This document shows, one piece after another, positions 25,726 to 33,731 of a stretch of 47,626 nucleotides of DNA. The stretch's first letter is position 1. Every line of letters begins with the position of its first letter. The translations under genes and the position numbers were made by a program. The DNA comes from an uncultured Acetatifactor sp. (lineage in GTDB: Bacteria > Bacillota > Clostridia > Lachnospirales > Lachnospiraceae): the NCBI GenBank assembly GCA_910583845.1, contig CAJUAB010000033.1, positions 1-47,626 of the forward strand, written 5' to 3'. The notes under the pieces were generated by a model. The model had not been told where the DNA came from. It made no database searches and saw nothing but the letters and a program-made list of their open reading frames with translations.

Positions 25726-25754
25726 TCCGAAATTGTATTATATGAAATTTCGGA
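25726..25754. promoter_or_regulatory. Operator-like inverted repeat downstream of the hydrolase promoter
   Basis: TCCGAAATT and AATTTCGGA form a perfect 9-base inverted repeat around an 11-base centre. Its position, about 15-45 bases after the -10 box, fits a repressor roadblock (TetR/MarR-type spacing). No regulator gene is adjacent. Confidence 0.5.
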
Positions 25755-25784
25755 CAATACGCTGATTCAAAGGAGGAACTGAAC

Positions 25785-26756
25785 ATGTTGCGTAAAATCG
25801 GAAAAATACTGAAGTGGCTGCTGATCCTGCTGGCAGCGGTCATCATTCTCGGGATTATCATCAATGCCGTCTGCAGGCTTATGGCAAAGCCCAAGCTCCA
25901 GGACGCCTACGGCCGGGAGGTTTCGGTGGCTGGAAAGAGCATGAGAGTTGATGTGAAAGGAGATGCCAATGAGCCGGTCATCATTCTGTTGTCAGGATTG
26001 TCCTGCGCTTCTCCGGTGCTGGAGCTGGAACCTCTCGCGGACGCTCTTTCCCAAAACTATTGTGTAGTGACCGTGGAGCCTTTCGGCTATGGCCTGTCCG
26101 ACGGTACAGATCAGGACCGCACCATTGAGAACATCGTAAACGAACTCCACACCTGTGTGGAAACCCTGGGTTACGAGGAGTATTACCTGATGGCTCATTC
26201 CATCGGGGGGCTGTATTCCCTCTATTGGGCCAATCAGTATCCCGATGAGGTGAAGGGCTTTATCGGGATCGATCCTTCTGTTCCCGGCATGAATGACGAG
26301 CAGCCGCTTCCCATCAGTATGACGGCAATCAACAAGCTGTCCGGCTATCTGACAAAAGCGATGAACGGCGTGGGGCTTAACCGCCTGTTGTCCGCAGGCG
26401 ATCCCCGGAACGCGATTTACGCGGATACCAGCTATCCTTATACGGAAAAAGAGCTGGAGGTTTACCGCATTCTGTCTCTGGACAAGGCCTATAACAGGAC
26501 TGTTATGAATGAAATGAAATTTCTGGACGCAAACGTGGAGACCACCAGGGGCATGCGCTTTCCCGATCAGGTGGCCGTCCTTGCGTTTGTGTCCGGCAGC
26601 AACTGCGAGCTTCTGTCCTCCTGGGAACCGCTGCACTACGCTATTCTGCCCGAGAACGGCAGGGGAGAGGTGATCCGGCTGGAGGGCAGCCATTATCTCC
26701 ACTTTGAATTTCTGGATCAGATTGTGGAATATGTAATCAATTGGATAGAGCAATAG
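25785..26756 (+). CDS. Membrane-anchored alpha/beta hydrolase (323 aa)
   Basis: One N-terminal transmembrane helix (about residues 9-30, WLLILLAAVIILGIIINAV) would place the enzyme outside the membrane. The hydrolase fold shows the VIILLSGLS oxyanion strand, VEPFGYGLSD, the nucleophile elbow MAHSIGGLYS (S139) and a C-terminal GSHYLHFE that supplies the catalytic His. A catalytic acid is expected between but was not fixed. AAGGAGG precedes the ATG at 25785 at the right distance. It is a single gene with its own promoter, operator-like repeat and terminator. The substrate is unknown. Confidence 0.85.
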   Translation: MLRKIGKILKWLLILLAAVIILGIIINAVCRLMAKPKLQDAYGREVSVAGKSMRVDVKGDANEPVIILLSGLSCASPVLELEPLADALSQNYCVVTVEPFGYGLSDGTDQDRTIENIVNELHTCVETLGYEEYYLMAHSIGGLYSLYWANQYPDEVKGFIGIDPSVPGMNDEQPLPISMTAINKLSGYLTKAMNGVGLNRLLSAGDPRNAIYADTSYPYTEKELEVYRILSLDKAYNRTVMNEMKFLDANVETTRGMRFPDQVAVLAFVSGSNCELLSSWEPLHYAILPENGRGEVIRLEGSHYLHFEFLDQIVEYVINWIEQ

Positions 26757-26791
26757 AGTACACGATCCGCGAGGATTCGATGATTATGGAT

Positions 26792-26840
26792 GGTTCCGGA
26801 ACACGGTTCTCCGCCGAGGATGGGTGTTCCGGAACCTTTT
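26792..26840 (+). terminator. Rho-independent terminator of the hydrolase gene
   Basis: GGTTCCGGAACAC (26792-26804) pairs perfectly with GTGTTCCGGAACC (26824-26836) around a 19-base loop and is followed by TTTT. It lies between convergent genes; the minus-strand side lacks a T-run. Confidence 0.8.
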
Positions 26841-26921
26841 CCGGTTCTTCTGTCATGATATCGGTTCATTCTGCCGCAATCCGCCAGTGTGATTACCGGC
26901 CGGACAGAGCGCCAGGGCAGT

Positions 26922-28499
26922 TCATAGATGGATCTCCTCAATAACGCACTGATGCCTTTTGCTGCTCTTGTCATAGTTAATCCCCACCAGCAGCACATTG
27001 TCCGCCGCCCCCGTCATTTCCCGGGCATACTCCTTTCGCCTGATCTGTTCCACTGCTTCCTCCGCCGACCGATTATATTTCAGTTCCAGTACAATCCCCG
27101 GTATCCCCCTCCTTTTGGGGTACATGAGGCAATCGGCAACTCCCTTCCCCGCGTTCTCCTCGAAACGCAGGCGATAAGCGTCCTGGGCCGCATAATAGGC
27201 CAGGTGGATCACACATTTCAGCGTATGTTCATTATTATATTCCTTAAACTCATGCATATCGTCATGCACACTCTCCAGCAGGGCGGCCACCCTGTCCGCT
27301 TCCCGGTTGCAGGTGGCCGCCAGCAATTCTCTGGATTGTCGCAGCAGCTCCGTCACCGTTCCCCAGGACAGTTTTTTCACGGAATTGGCAAATTCCTCCG
27401 CGATCTCTCTGTTGGGAATCCGGACCTTTCCTCCTTCACTGGTAAGATATCCCAGATGAATCAGGGCCGTTATCACCTCGTCCTTATTCTGAAAACTGTC
27501 CAGATCATTGGAAAAGCCAAACACATTCACTTCGACCGCCTCCCCCGCCAGCATTCGGGTGACCGCCTCCCCCAGACCGTCAAAATCTTTCGTAATGTAT
27601 TCCTCAAGCTCCGAATAGCCCCCTGTCTTGTTCCAGTAATCGCAGCATTTTCCCTCCGTCAGCGCCTCTGCCACGGATTTGGGATTATAGACCGCTTCCT
27701 TATCCCCCATGTCATATCCGTCATACCATTCTTTCAATTCTTCTAAAGTAAGCCGATTCTGCTTTCCGCACAGCTTTGCCACCTCGCTCCCCGTAAAACC
27801 GAAATAGGAGGCGAGTCTCCTCGGTTCCAGCATGGTATACTCCCGGAACATATTCAGCGCGGAACCCGTACTGTACTTCTTGATGGGCAATATGCCTGTC
27901 ATATACACCAGTTCCAGATAGGACTTATCTTTAAAGAGTGTACGAAGAAACTCCAGAAATTCTTCGTGTTCTTCTTCTCTTCCTCTCCGCAGCCGGAATA
28001 TGCTGTCCCATTCATCTATCAGAAAGATAAATTTTTCCTCTGTCGCCTGGCAGATCATATCCAGACTCAGCGCCAGGTCCGTCGTATCCTCCAATATGCC
28101 GGGAAAAGCATGGTCCAGATCCTTGATCATCCTGGAGGAGAAAGCCTCGATTTCCCGGCTGACCGGCCCTTTTCCAAAATAGTCGCTGAAATTTACATAG
28201 ATCACATTATGGGCATTGAGATGTTTGTAAAATGTTTTGCCCTCCATGGCGTTCAACCCCTGAAACAAGGGCTCCGAATGATTCCCTTTTGTATAATAGG
28301 CCGCCAGCATTTCCACCGCCGTCGTCTTTCCGAAACGCCTGGGTTTGCTGACACAGATCCACTTTTCCTTGGTTGATATCTTTCTGTTGATTTCTTCTAT
28401 CAGGCCCGTCTTGTCCACAAAGATCTCGCTGCTTTTCAATTCTGAAAAACCGTCTCCGTTTCTGTTTCGGTTCAGGAAATAATAATAGGGCTGCCGCAT
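26922..28499 (-). CDS. AAA-ATPase with PD-(D/E)XK nuclease domain, DUF1703 type (525 aa)
   Basis: The N-terminal AAA-like domain has FVDKTGLIEEI, Walker A SKPRRFGKTT (51-60) and Walker B IFLIDEWDSIFR (about 155). The C-terminal region (about 440-500) has the nuclease motif GIVLELKYNRSAEEAVEQI, whose ELK supplies the E-x-K of the PD-(D/E)XK fold. This AAA-ATPase_like/DUF1703 architecture is abundant in gut Clostridia and Bacteroidetes, often in many genome copies, and its role is unsettled (mobile-element-like or defence). It follows the 158-residue gene by 12 bases in the same operon. Confidence 0.85.
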   Translation of the reverse strand: MRQPYYYFLNRNRNGDGFSELKSSEIFVDKTGLIEEINRKISTKEKWICVSKPRRFGKTTAVEMLAAYYTKGNHSEPLFQGLNAMEGKTFYKHLNAHNVIYVNFSDYFGKGPVSREIEAFSSRMIKDLDHAFPGILEDTTDLALSLDMICQATEEKFIFLIDEWDSIFRLRRGREEEHEEFLEFLRTLFKDKSYLELVYMTGILPIKKYSTGSALNMFREYTMLEPRRLASYFGFTGSEVAKLCGKQNRLTLEELKEWYDGYDMGDKEAVYNPKSVAEALTEGKCCDYWNKTGGYSELEEYITKDFDGLGEAVTRMLAGEAVEVNVFGFSNDLDSFQNKDEVITALIHLGYLTSEGGKVRIPNREIAEEFANSVKKLSWGTVTELLRQSRELLAATCNREADRVAALLESVHDDMHEFKEYNNEHTLKCVIHLAYYAAQDAYRLRFEENAGKGVADCLMYPKRRGIPGIVLELKYNRSAEEAVEQIRRKEYAREMTGAADNVLLVGINYDKSSKRHQCVIEEIHL

Positions 28500-28511
28500 T
28501 TTATCACCTCC

Positions 28512-28988
28512 TCACAGATTGACCTGCCGCTGAAATTCTTCCAGGTTTCTGACCAGTTCTTTCATTTTTAGCATGAATTGAATATCTTCCTCCGAAGAAT
28601 CAAAAGATAATACCATCTTCGGTGTCACGGACTTCAAGTAAGCAAGTTCCCTTTGAACGGACTGGATAATCCCCGCCTTTACCTGTACCAGGGAAGCGTC
28701 CCGGTCATTCACGGAATCGGTAAAATCCGGGGGGTTCATTGCCGCGGGTCCCGCATTCCGCGGCCCCGGGTCTCCTTTTCTGTACTCTCCCCTTTGCACC
28801 TGCACGATATCGCCGCTTTTGCGCAGTGCGCTCAGGCAGCCGGCAAAATGCGATTCCTGATAATCTTCCCCATATTTCATTCCCGTATGTTCAAAAATCA
28901 GCTGCCGGAATCCCTCATTGGTATACTTCCTGTCATATTGCGTGGTTTCCCGCAGCGTATCTTTCAACCGTTTGCTGATCGTCTCCAT
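28512..28988 (-). CDS. Small protein preceding the AAA-nuclease gene (158 aa)
   Basis: Not recognised. The first ~75 residues look like a winged-helix or restriction-endonuclease-accessory fold (KYTNEGFRQLIFEHTG, ESHFAGCLSALRKSGDIVQ, VQRGEYRKGD). The last 60 residues are helical (IQSVQRELAYLKSV, FMLKMKELVRNLEEFQRQV), a likely coiled coil. AAGGAGG precedes the ATG at 28988, and a near-consensus promoter lies 65 bases further upstream. It may regulate or bind the ATPase-nuclease encoded 12 bases downstream. Confidence 0.65.
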   Translation of the reverse strand: METISKRLKDTLRETTQYDRKYTNEGFRQLIFEHTGMKYGEDYQESHFAGCLSALRKSGDIVQVQRGEYRKGDPGPRNAGPAAMNPPDFTDSVNDRDASLVQVKAGIIQSVQRELAYLKSVTPKMVLSFDSSEEDIQFMLKMKELVRNLEEFQRQVNL

Positions 28989-29051
28989 TCTTTGCCCTCC
29001 TTAAAAGATTTACACTGTTCCGGATGAATATTTCTTGTTTCTTTACATTTA

Positions 29052-29080
29052 TTTATACGATTTCTTCTTTTATTTGTCAA
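29052..29080 (-). promoter_or_regulatory. Promoter of the 158-residue/AAA-nuclease operon
   Basis: TTGACA (29080-29075) and TATAAA (29057-29052) on the minus strand, 17-base spacer. The -35 context TTATTGACAAATAAA resembles that of the jetA promoter. Confidence 0.65.
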
Positions 29081-29285
29081 TAATTTTAAAGAATCTTTTT
29101 CTCTGCGCTTCCCGCTTCCCTGTCCTGCCACATAAGCACATGTGTCATGGCCTGCAACCTGTAAAAGGGGAATAACAGGCCCGACCGCATATATTCCATA
29201 ACCGCACAGACGCCATACCTCCTGTAAAAATACATTGCAGTCGGCAGACAAATCGTTTATAATCCAATAAAAGCATTTCCTGTCC

Positions 29286-29446
29286 AGAGCTTGTCTGAAA
29301 AATGCTTTCCGTCAGATGTGAGTCACAATCTTTGGGAGATTCAGGTCAAATGATGCCGCATAACGGGCTATATAGCCTGAATTTGGCCCCAATATCACGC
29401 AAATGTTGGGGCGCAGATGGCGGGAATGATTTTTCATACACGCTCT
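29286..29446. mobile_element. MITE-like element, about 161 bp
   Basis: The ends are imperfect inverted repeats: AGAGCTTGTCTGAAAAAT on the left and AGAGCGTGTATGAAAAAT on the opposite strand at the right, with about 22 of 28 positions shared. The interior has no gene but holds a perfect 12-base palindrome GGCTATATAGCC (29366-29377) and a hairpin GCCCCAA...TTGGGGC (29386-29412). Short length, terminal repeats and internal structure fit a non-autonomous transposon. No clear target duplication is visible. It lies directly upstream of the gene at 29479. Confidence 0.55.
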
Positions 29447-29478
29447 GACAGACATAAAAAAGAAAGGCGGAACGTTTC

Positions 29479-30000
29479 ATGGGTATGACCAGAGTATTTT
29501 ACATGGTAAAGAAGAATCAGCTTACTTCCGAAAAAATACGCGAAAAACTGTCGGAGGCTTCCGCGTCCAACGCCCCGGCTTACACCGTATTTTTTCAGCA
29601 ATCAAAAGATTGGTTTTCCGTTTTTAATGAATGGTATTGCGAGGGACAGTGTAACGCGGATTGGCAATTGATGGAATCCCTGGAAAAACGATTCGGTTCG
29701 CCGGTGATAGCTCTTTCAACCTTTGACAGCGACATGGCATTTGTTTCTGTCTGTGAAAACGGAAAACAGTGCTGTTATGCGAATGCGGATGAAGCGATGC
29801 TGGAGGAGTTTGGTCTTACGGAATACAGGACTACGGTTCCCGCGGAACTGGAAAAATATACTGACAGAACAAAATTGCAGGAACTGTGGAACCGGAAGTA
29901 TCTCTTTGAAGAGGATCGTTTACAGGATCTGGCACAGCTGTTAAACGCTGATCTGGTATTTGATGAGAACGATGTGGAAGAGGATATGGAAAGAATATAA
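29479..30000 (+). CDS. Hypothetical acidic protein (173 aa)
   Basis: Not recognised. The order is a short basic N-terminus (GMTRVFYMVKKNQLTSEKIREK), a mixed alpha/beta middle with aromatic clusters (YTVFFQQSKDWFSVFNEWYC), and a long acidic C-terminus (FDENDVEEDMERI). It carries the PVIALSTFDSDMAFVSVCEN strand pair seen in small immunity-like or DUF folds, but this is only an impression. AAAGGCGG precedes the ATG at 29479 (or the one at 29485). The MITE-like element ends 33 bases upstream. It is followed after 98 bases by another unrecognised gene on the same strand. Confidence 0.6.
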   Translation: MGMTRVFYMVKKNQLTSEKIREKLSEASASNAPAYTVFFQQSKDWFSVFNEWYCEGQCNADWQLMESLEKRFGSPVIALSTFDSDMAFVSVCENGKQCCYANADEAMLEEFGLTEYRTTVPAELEKYTDRTKLQELWNRKYLFEEDRLQDLAQLLNADLVFDENDVEEDMERI

Positions 30001-30098
30001 TTTCAAAAGAAACCGTGGAGCCTGCCCGGCCAGTCTTTTTGCACAGAGGCAGCATCAGAGGAATTCACAGAATCCATCGGAAAGGGAGTAAAAAGGAC

Positions 30099-30803
30099 AT
30101 GAGTGTAGATCTGAATTTCTGGAAATATCAAAACGGCATCTGTCTGGATCACGAAACGGTGTACCAGAAGGCCTGCTGCGACCGGCAGGAGGTTGAGGGA
30201 CTGGAAGCTCTGCCCATTGAAGAGATTCTGCAAAAGACAGCCGCGGCCTTTCAGGGATGGAATGCGCCTGATCCCTGTCATTACGAAAGCGCGCGGCAGG
30301 GTTCGTTTCAGATTTCAACCACTTCCCAGACTGTCCGTTTTGACTGCTATTCAATGGAACTGGCGGATCTGAAACGCTTTTCCTCCATTATGGCAGGTTT
30401 TGGCTGCCCGCTGTATGACCCTCAGCAGAATGTGCGCTATGACAAAATAATCGCTTTCTTGATAGGGGAAGCAGTCGATTATCAGACAGAGGCAACGCAG
30501 GAGCTTTCCCGCCTGTTTCCCCGTCTGGAAGTGGAAATCCGGGGCGTAAGCTGGGAGGAATATGTGCAGCTCTCCAAAAAGCCTGGCGCCGTCCTCTATA
30601 ACGCCCTTATTCACCGCGCGAAAACTTTGACAAAAGTGACATCCTTTATGCAGGCCGGAAATATATGGACCAACCGCCCCTGCCAATGCAAAACCGCCCT
30701 GCTGACGGACCGGGATACGGAACACCGGATTCTGGCGGAATTACTGCAAAAATCTATCCAGCGTACCGCCAATGATATTTTTGAACGGACCTGTTACAAA
30801 TAG
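30099..30803 (+). CDS. Hypothetical protein (234 aa)
   Basis: Not recognised. It begins MSVDLNFWKYQNGICLDH and has a mixed alpha/beta composition. A central region (FDCYSMELADLKRFSSIMAG, FGCPLYDPQQ) and a helical second half follow; there are no membrane segments. The ATG at 30099 follows AAAGGGAG and AAAAGGAC. It probably forms a two-gene unit with the preceding 173-residue gene, a size and layout compatible with a toxin/immunity or effector/partner pair, but no catalytic motif was seen. It converges with the next minus-strand gene with a 4-base gap. Confidence 0.6.
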   Translation: MSVDLNFWKYQNGICLDHETVYQKACCDRQEVEGLEALPIEEILQKTAAAFQGWNAPDPCHYESARQGSFQISTTSQTVRFDCYSMELADLKRFSSIMAGFGCPLYDPQQNVRYDKIIAFLIGEAVDYQTEATQELSRLFPRLEVEIRGVSWEEYVQLSKKPGAVLYNALIHRAKTLTKVTSFMQAGNIWTNRPCQCKTALLTDRDTEHRILAELLQKSIQRTANDIFERTCYK

Positions 30804-30807
30804 TTTT

Positions 30808-32154
30808 TCATGTCTCCGCCAGCCACAAAAACTCCAAAGCCCAAAAAGTAAAGTCGCATAAAAACGCGTTTTTCTGCCCGTAATCCGCTTCCAGCCGCAC
30901 ATCCCCATAGGGGGAGGGATACTCGATGCGCCTGGGAGAGTACCGTTTATTGTGAGGTGTGCTGAAATCCATCCGAAGAACCCCGTCTCCATCCAGGGCC
31001 TCTTCCACATTGGCAACGGACTCCCGGATCACATCCGCCTGCTGCCCCACGCCCAACATGGCAATCTCGCTAAGGACCCGCCGATAAGTGACCGTGTCGA
31101 TCAGATCGGAGCGGAAAGCCCTGATGGGACGTATCATCGCGAAGCAGGGGGCCACATATTTACCGCATATGCGCACATGCATCTCATTGTCCGGCCGCAT
31201 GACGGCATTGATATGGTTCAACGCCCGGGCCAGCATAGACACCGGCGTCTCTCCCGGCGCAGGCTCCGGCTCCTCACCCGGCATGGCAGGGGCTCCCTTC
31301 CCCTTTCCCGGCGCAGATCCTGTCCCATCCCTCTGCATGGCAGGGGCTCCCTTCCCCTTTCCCGGCGCAGATCCTGTTCCATCCCCCTGCATGGCAGGGG
31401 CTCCCTTCCCCTTTCCCGGCGCAGATCCTGTTTCATCCCCCTGCGTCACAGCTTCTTCCCTCCCCCCACGCCAGCTTTTGGTATAGGCCAGCATAGCCAG
31501 CGTGTAGGCATCGGGAAAATAGTCCTCCGCCTCGATATAGGGATAATTGTATTTTCGCTTTGCCCCGGTGTCATATTTCGTAAGTTCCTCCAGGGAACGG
31601 GCTTGTGCCACACGCGCAAACCCCTTAAGACATATCTGCTGAAAATCTGCCAGATCTTCGAAGTCGTCCCCATATCCCAGCATGGCCTGCATGGTATACA
31701 GCAATGCCTGCAGGCAATTTCCGTTGTTCAGCCCCACAAAACGTTTCTCAAAGCGAGGAATTTCCGGGGGAATGTAAGAAAACTCCTTCCGCAGAATTTC
31801 TTCATCCCGCATAGCGGCCACAAATCCGGCCACCACAGGATGCCTCTTGGGTATGCAGTAATAGGACAGCAGCCTCGCGGCGCTCTCCCCGTCCTGCAAG
31901 GGAGTCTCATGCAGCACCTGCCCCCGCCAGTTGTCCCAGCTGTGCATACCGCTGCCAATGTAGCCGTCCGGTTTCACATAACTTTGCAGCAACACAAAGG
32001 GATGCAGCCGATAGATCTGTTCCAGCAGACTCTCTTCCTCCCCAGGCGTCAGATCCTGCAGAATGTCCCTGCGGAGCCGGTATCGGATCACCGGTCCCGC
32101 ATTTTCCAGCAAAAAGTCAATGGATTTCGTATGTGCCGATACAATGTTGTTCAT
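30808..32154 (-). CDS. Conserved hypothetical protein with repeat insertion, downstream of jetD (448 aa)
   Basis: Not firmly recognised. It is rich in helices, with FLLENAGPVIRYRLRRDIL, SYVKPDGYIGSGMHSWDNWR, PLQDGESAARLLSYYCIPK and PYIEAEDYFPDAYTLAMLAYT. The overall pattern resembles alpha/alpha-toroid (prenyltransferase-like) proteins, but no catalytic residues stand out. Near the middle a Gly/Pro/Lys linker is made of three 18-residue repeats. The ATG at 32154 follows a GGGGGGCGGG stretch; a longer in-frame start exists at 32199. It begins 57 bases after jetD ends and may be the last gene of the Wadjet transcript; that association is untested. Confidence 0.55.
   Translation of the reverse strand: MNNIVSAHTKSIDFLLENAGPVIRYRLRRDILQDLTPGEEESLLEQIYRLHPFVLLQSYVKPDGYIGSGMHSWDNWRGQVLHETPLQDGESAARLLSYYCIPKRHPVVAGFVAAMRDEEILRKEFSYIPPEIPRFEKRFVGLNNGNCLQALLYTMQAMLGYGDDFEDLADFQQICLKGFARVAQARSLEELTKYDTGAKRKYNYPYIEAEDYFPDAYTLAMLAYTKSWRGGREEAVTQGDETGSAPGKGKGAPAMQGDGTGSAPGKGKGAPAMQRDGTGSAPGKGKGAPAMPGEEPEPAPGETPVSMLARALNHINAVMRPDNEMHVRICGKYVAPCFAMIRPIRAFRSDLIDTVTYRRVLSEIAMLGVGQQADVIRESVANVEEALDGDGVLRMDFSTPHNKRYSPRRIEYPSPYGDVRLEADYGQKNAFLCDFTFWALEFLWLAET
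31275..31440. repeat. In-frame 54-bp tandem repeat, 3 units
   Basis: Three near-identical units encode TGSAPGKGKGAPAMQGDG. Differences are single substitutions, which suggests recent amplification. The array lies within the unknown gene downstream of jetD. Confidence 0.85.
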
Positions 32155-32211
32155 GGCCCGCCCCCCTGTTCCGCTCCTGATCCTCTTATACTGACACAAT
32201 AGCCTGCTTCC

Positions 32212-33657
32212 TCATGCACCGGATTCCTGCCCGTCCGCCAGGTACTCCCCCAGCATGGCCTCCTGATAGGCGGCTTTCCCACCCTGCCTTATGGCCTGCC
32301 GGATCTCCTGTAATTCCTCCCGCCAGACGCGGTCCAATTTTTTCAGGCTCTTATCGCTGACCCGCACATCGGAACGGTATTTCTCGTATAATTCCCTGCT
32401 GTATTTCCAGAACCGCAGCCTCTCCCCATAGCGTTCCTTCAGTTTCTGCGCAATCAGCAGGCCCTCCGGGTCATAATCCCCCGCATACCAGAACTCCATG
32501 TCCGTGCTGAACAGATCCAGCAGTACCAATGTGGCCAGGCGGATCTGTCCGTTGCCGCATATGAGGGCGGCATCCGGCCAGGTTTTCGCCAGCACCGCAA
32601 AAACGGCGGGATTTTCCACCACAAATACACGCTTCCCGCTCCGGGGGCTCACCCGCGCCAGCTTTCCCAATGTCATAAGCGTCAGATATAGTGGCTCCCG
32701 CTGCTCCAGATACCCCAAAATGCCTCTATGGGGCCTGCCATCCTTTTCCACGGCGCTGATCCCGTAGACCAGCACGTGGTTGGAAAGCTCGTCCTTAAGA
32801 AGCCCCGCCCTGTAGAGGAGGGCAGCCCGCTCTTCCGCTTTGAAATCCGCCGGAGCGGCGCGGCTCTGGGTATCTGTCATTTTCCCGGACTCCCTGCTGT
32901 CCCCCATCTCTCCAGGGTTATCCCTCTCATCTCCTCCCAATCCGGTAAGACAGGACGGCAAAAAATCCCCGCTTCCCCGAACCAGCGCTTCCCACAGGGG
33001 GGATCTCAGGAAGCAGACCAGCAGCTGTTCTCCCAGCCTTCCCGCGTCAAAAAAGTGGGGATCACCCGTGGTCCGGGCCGCGAACACCGCCAGCAGTTCA
33101 TGGGAAAACATGCCGCCTCCGGCCGCCAGAGGCGGCAGTCCGGGAATGGCCCGCAGCAGAAGCAGGAGACTTTCCCGCAGGTTTTCCGGCTGTTCCCGGT
33201 AATGCTTCATCAGCAGCAGATACCCATCCCCCTTTTCCGTCAGAGCCTGCTTTAACCACAGGCTGCCCGGACTTTCCGGGGCTGTCCCGGTAATATCCGC
33301 GAAAAAGCGCTCCCTCGCCATGTCTTCCCGGCGCTTTTGTTCTTTTCGGTCCGTCAGCTCCTCCCCCAGATATTCCCGCAGAATATCCTCCCAGGACAGG
33401 TCCGCAAACCGGCTGCCCGCCAGAGCCTTCTCCATGGCCGCCGCCGAGATGGTGACGCTTTTCTGTCCCTGGTAATCCTTCTGGAAAAAGCCTCCCAGAT
33501 GCAGACAGTCCTCCCTGCTCAGACCCGAAAGCCGCACCGTGCCGCCAAAGTGACCCAGACTCCGATATTTGTCCGCCATTTTTCCCAGCAGTCTGTCATA
33601 AATTTTCCGTTCTTTGAAATATCGGATACATTCTTCCAGCTGATTATGCTCTCCCAT
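32212..33657 (-). CDS. jetD: Wadjet nuclease subunit JetD, TOPRIM-containing (481 aa)
   Basis: In Wadjet systems JetD is the nuclease that cuts closed-circular plasmid DNA after it is recognised by the SMC-like JetABC complex. The C-terminal TOPRIM shows VFVVENPAVF (E348), ALICGNGQIRLATLVLLDLF and FWYAGDYDPEG (D394, D396). The N-terminal region (YRSLGHFGGTVRLSGLSRED) fits the DUF3323-type part of the TIGR02679 family, which marks type II Wadjet. A Gly/Asp/Ser-rich linker lies near residues 240-270. The ATG at 33657 follows GGGGAG/GGAAG. It lies 74 bases after jetC in the same direction. The catalytic residues appear intact even though jetC is frameshifted. Confidence 0.85.
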   Translation of the reverse strand: MGEHNQLEECIRYFKERKIYDRLLGKMADKYRSLGHFGGTVRLSGLSREDCLHLGGFFQKDYQGQKSVTISAAAMEKALAGSRFADLSWEDILREYLGEELTDRKEQKRREDMARERFFADITGTAPESPGSLWLKQALTEKGDGYLLLMKHYREQPENLRESLLLLLRAIPGLPPLAAGGGMFSHELLAVFAARTTGDPHFFDAGRLGEQLLVCFLRSPLWEALVRGSGDFLPSCLTGLGGDERDNPGEMGDSRESGKMTDTQSRAAPADFKAEERAALLYRAGLLKDELSNHVLVYGISAVEKDGRPHRGILGYLEQREPLYLTLMTLGKLARVSPRSGKRVFVVENPAVFAVLAKTWPDAALICGNGQIRLATLVLLDLFSTDMEFWYAGDYDPEGLLIAQKLKERYGERLRFWKYSRELYEKYRSDVRVSDKSLKKLDRVWREELQEIRQAIRQGGKAAYQEAMLGEYLADGQESGA

Positions 33658-33731
33658 AACTTCCGACTCCCCAAAAACACCGCTCCCGGCAGGAGACTTT
33701 CTCGCACCCTGGCCCCGCCTGCGGCAGGAGA

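Noticed and set aside
28964..29251. 95-residue minus-strand frame upstream of the 158-residue gene
   Set aside because: It contains the TTGACA/TATAAA promoter and overlaps the real start; composition is not gene-like.
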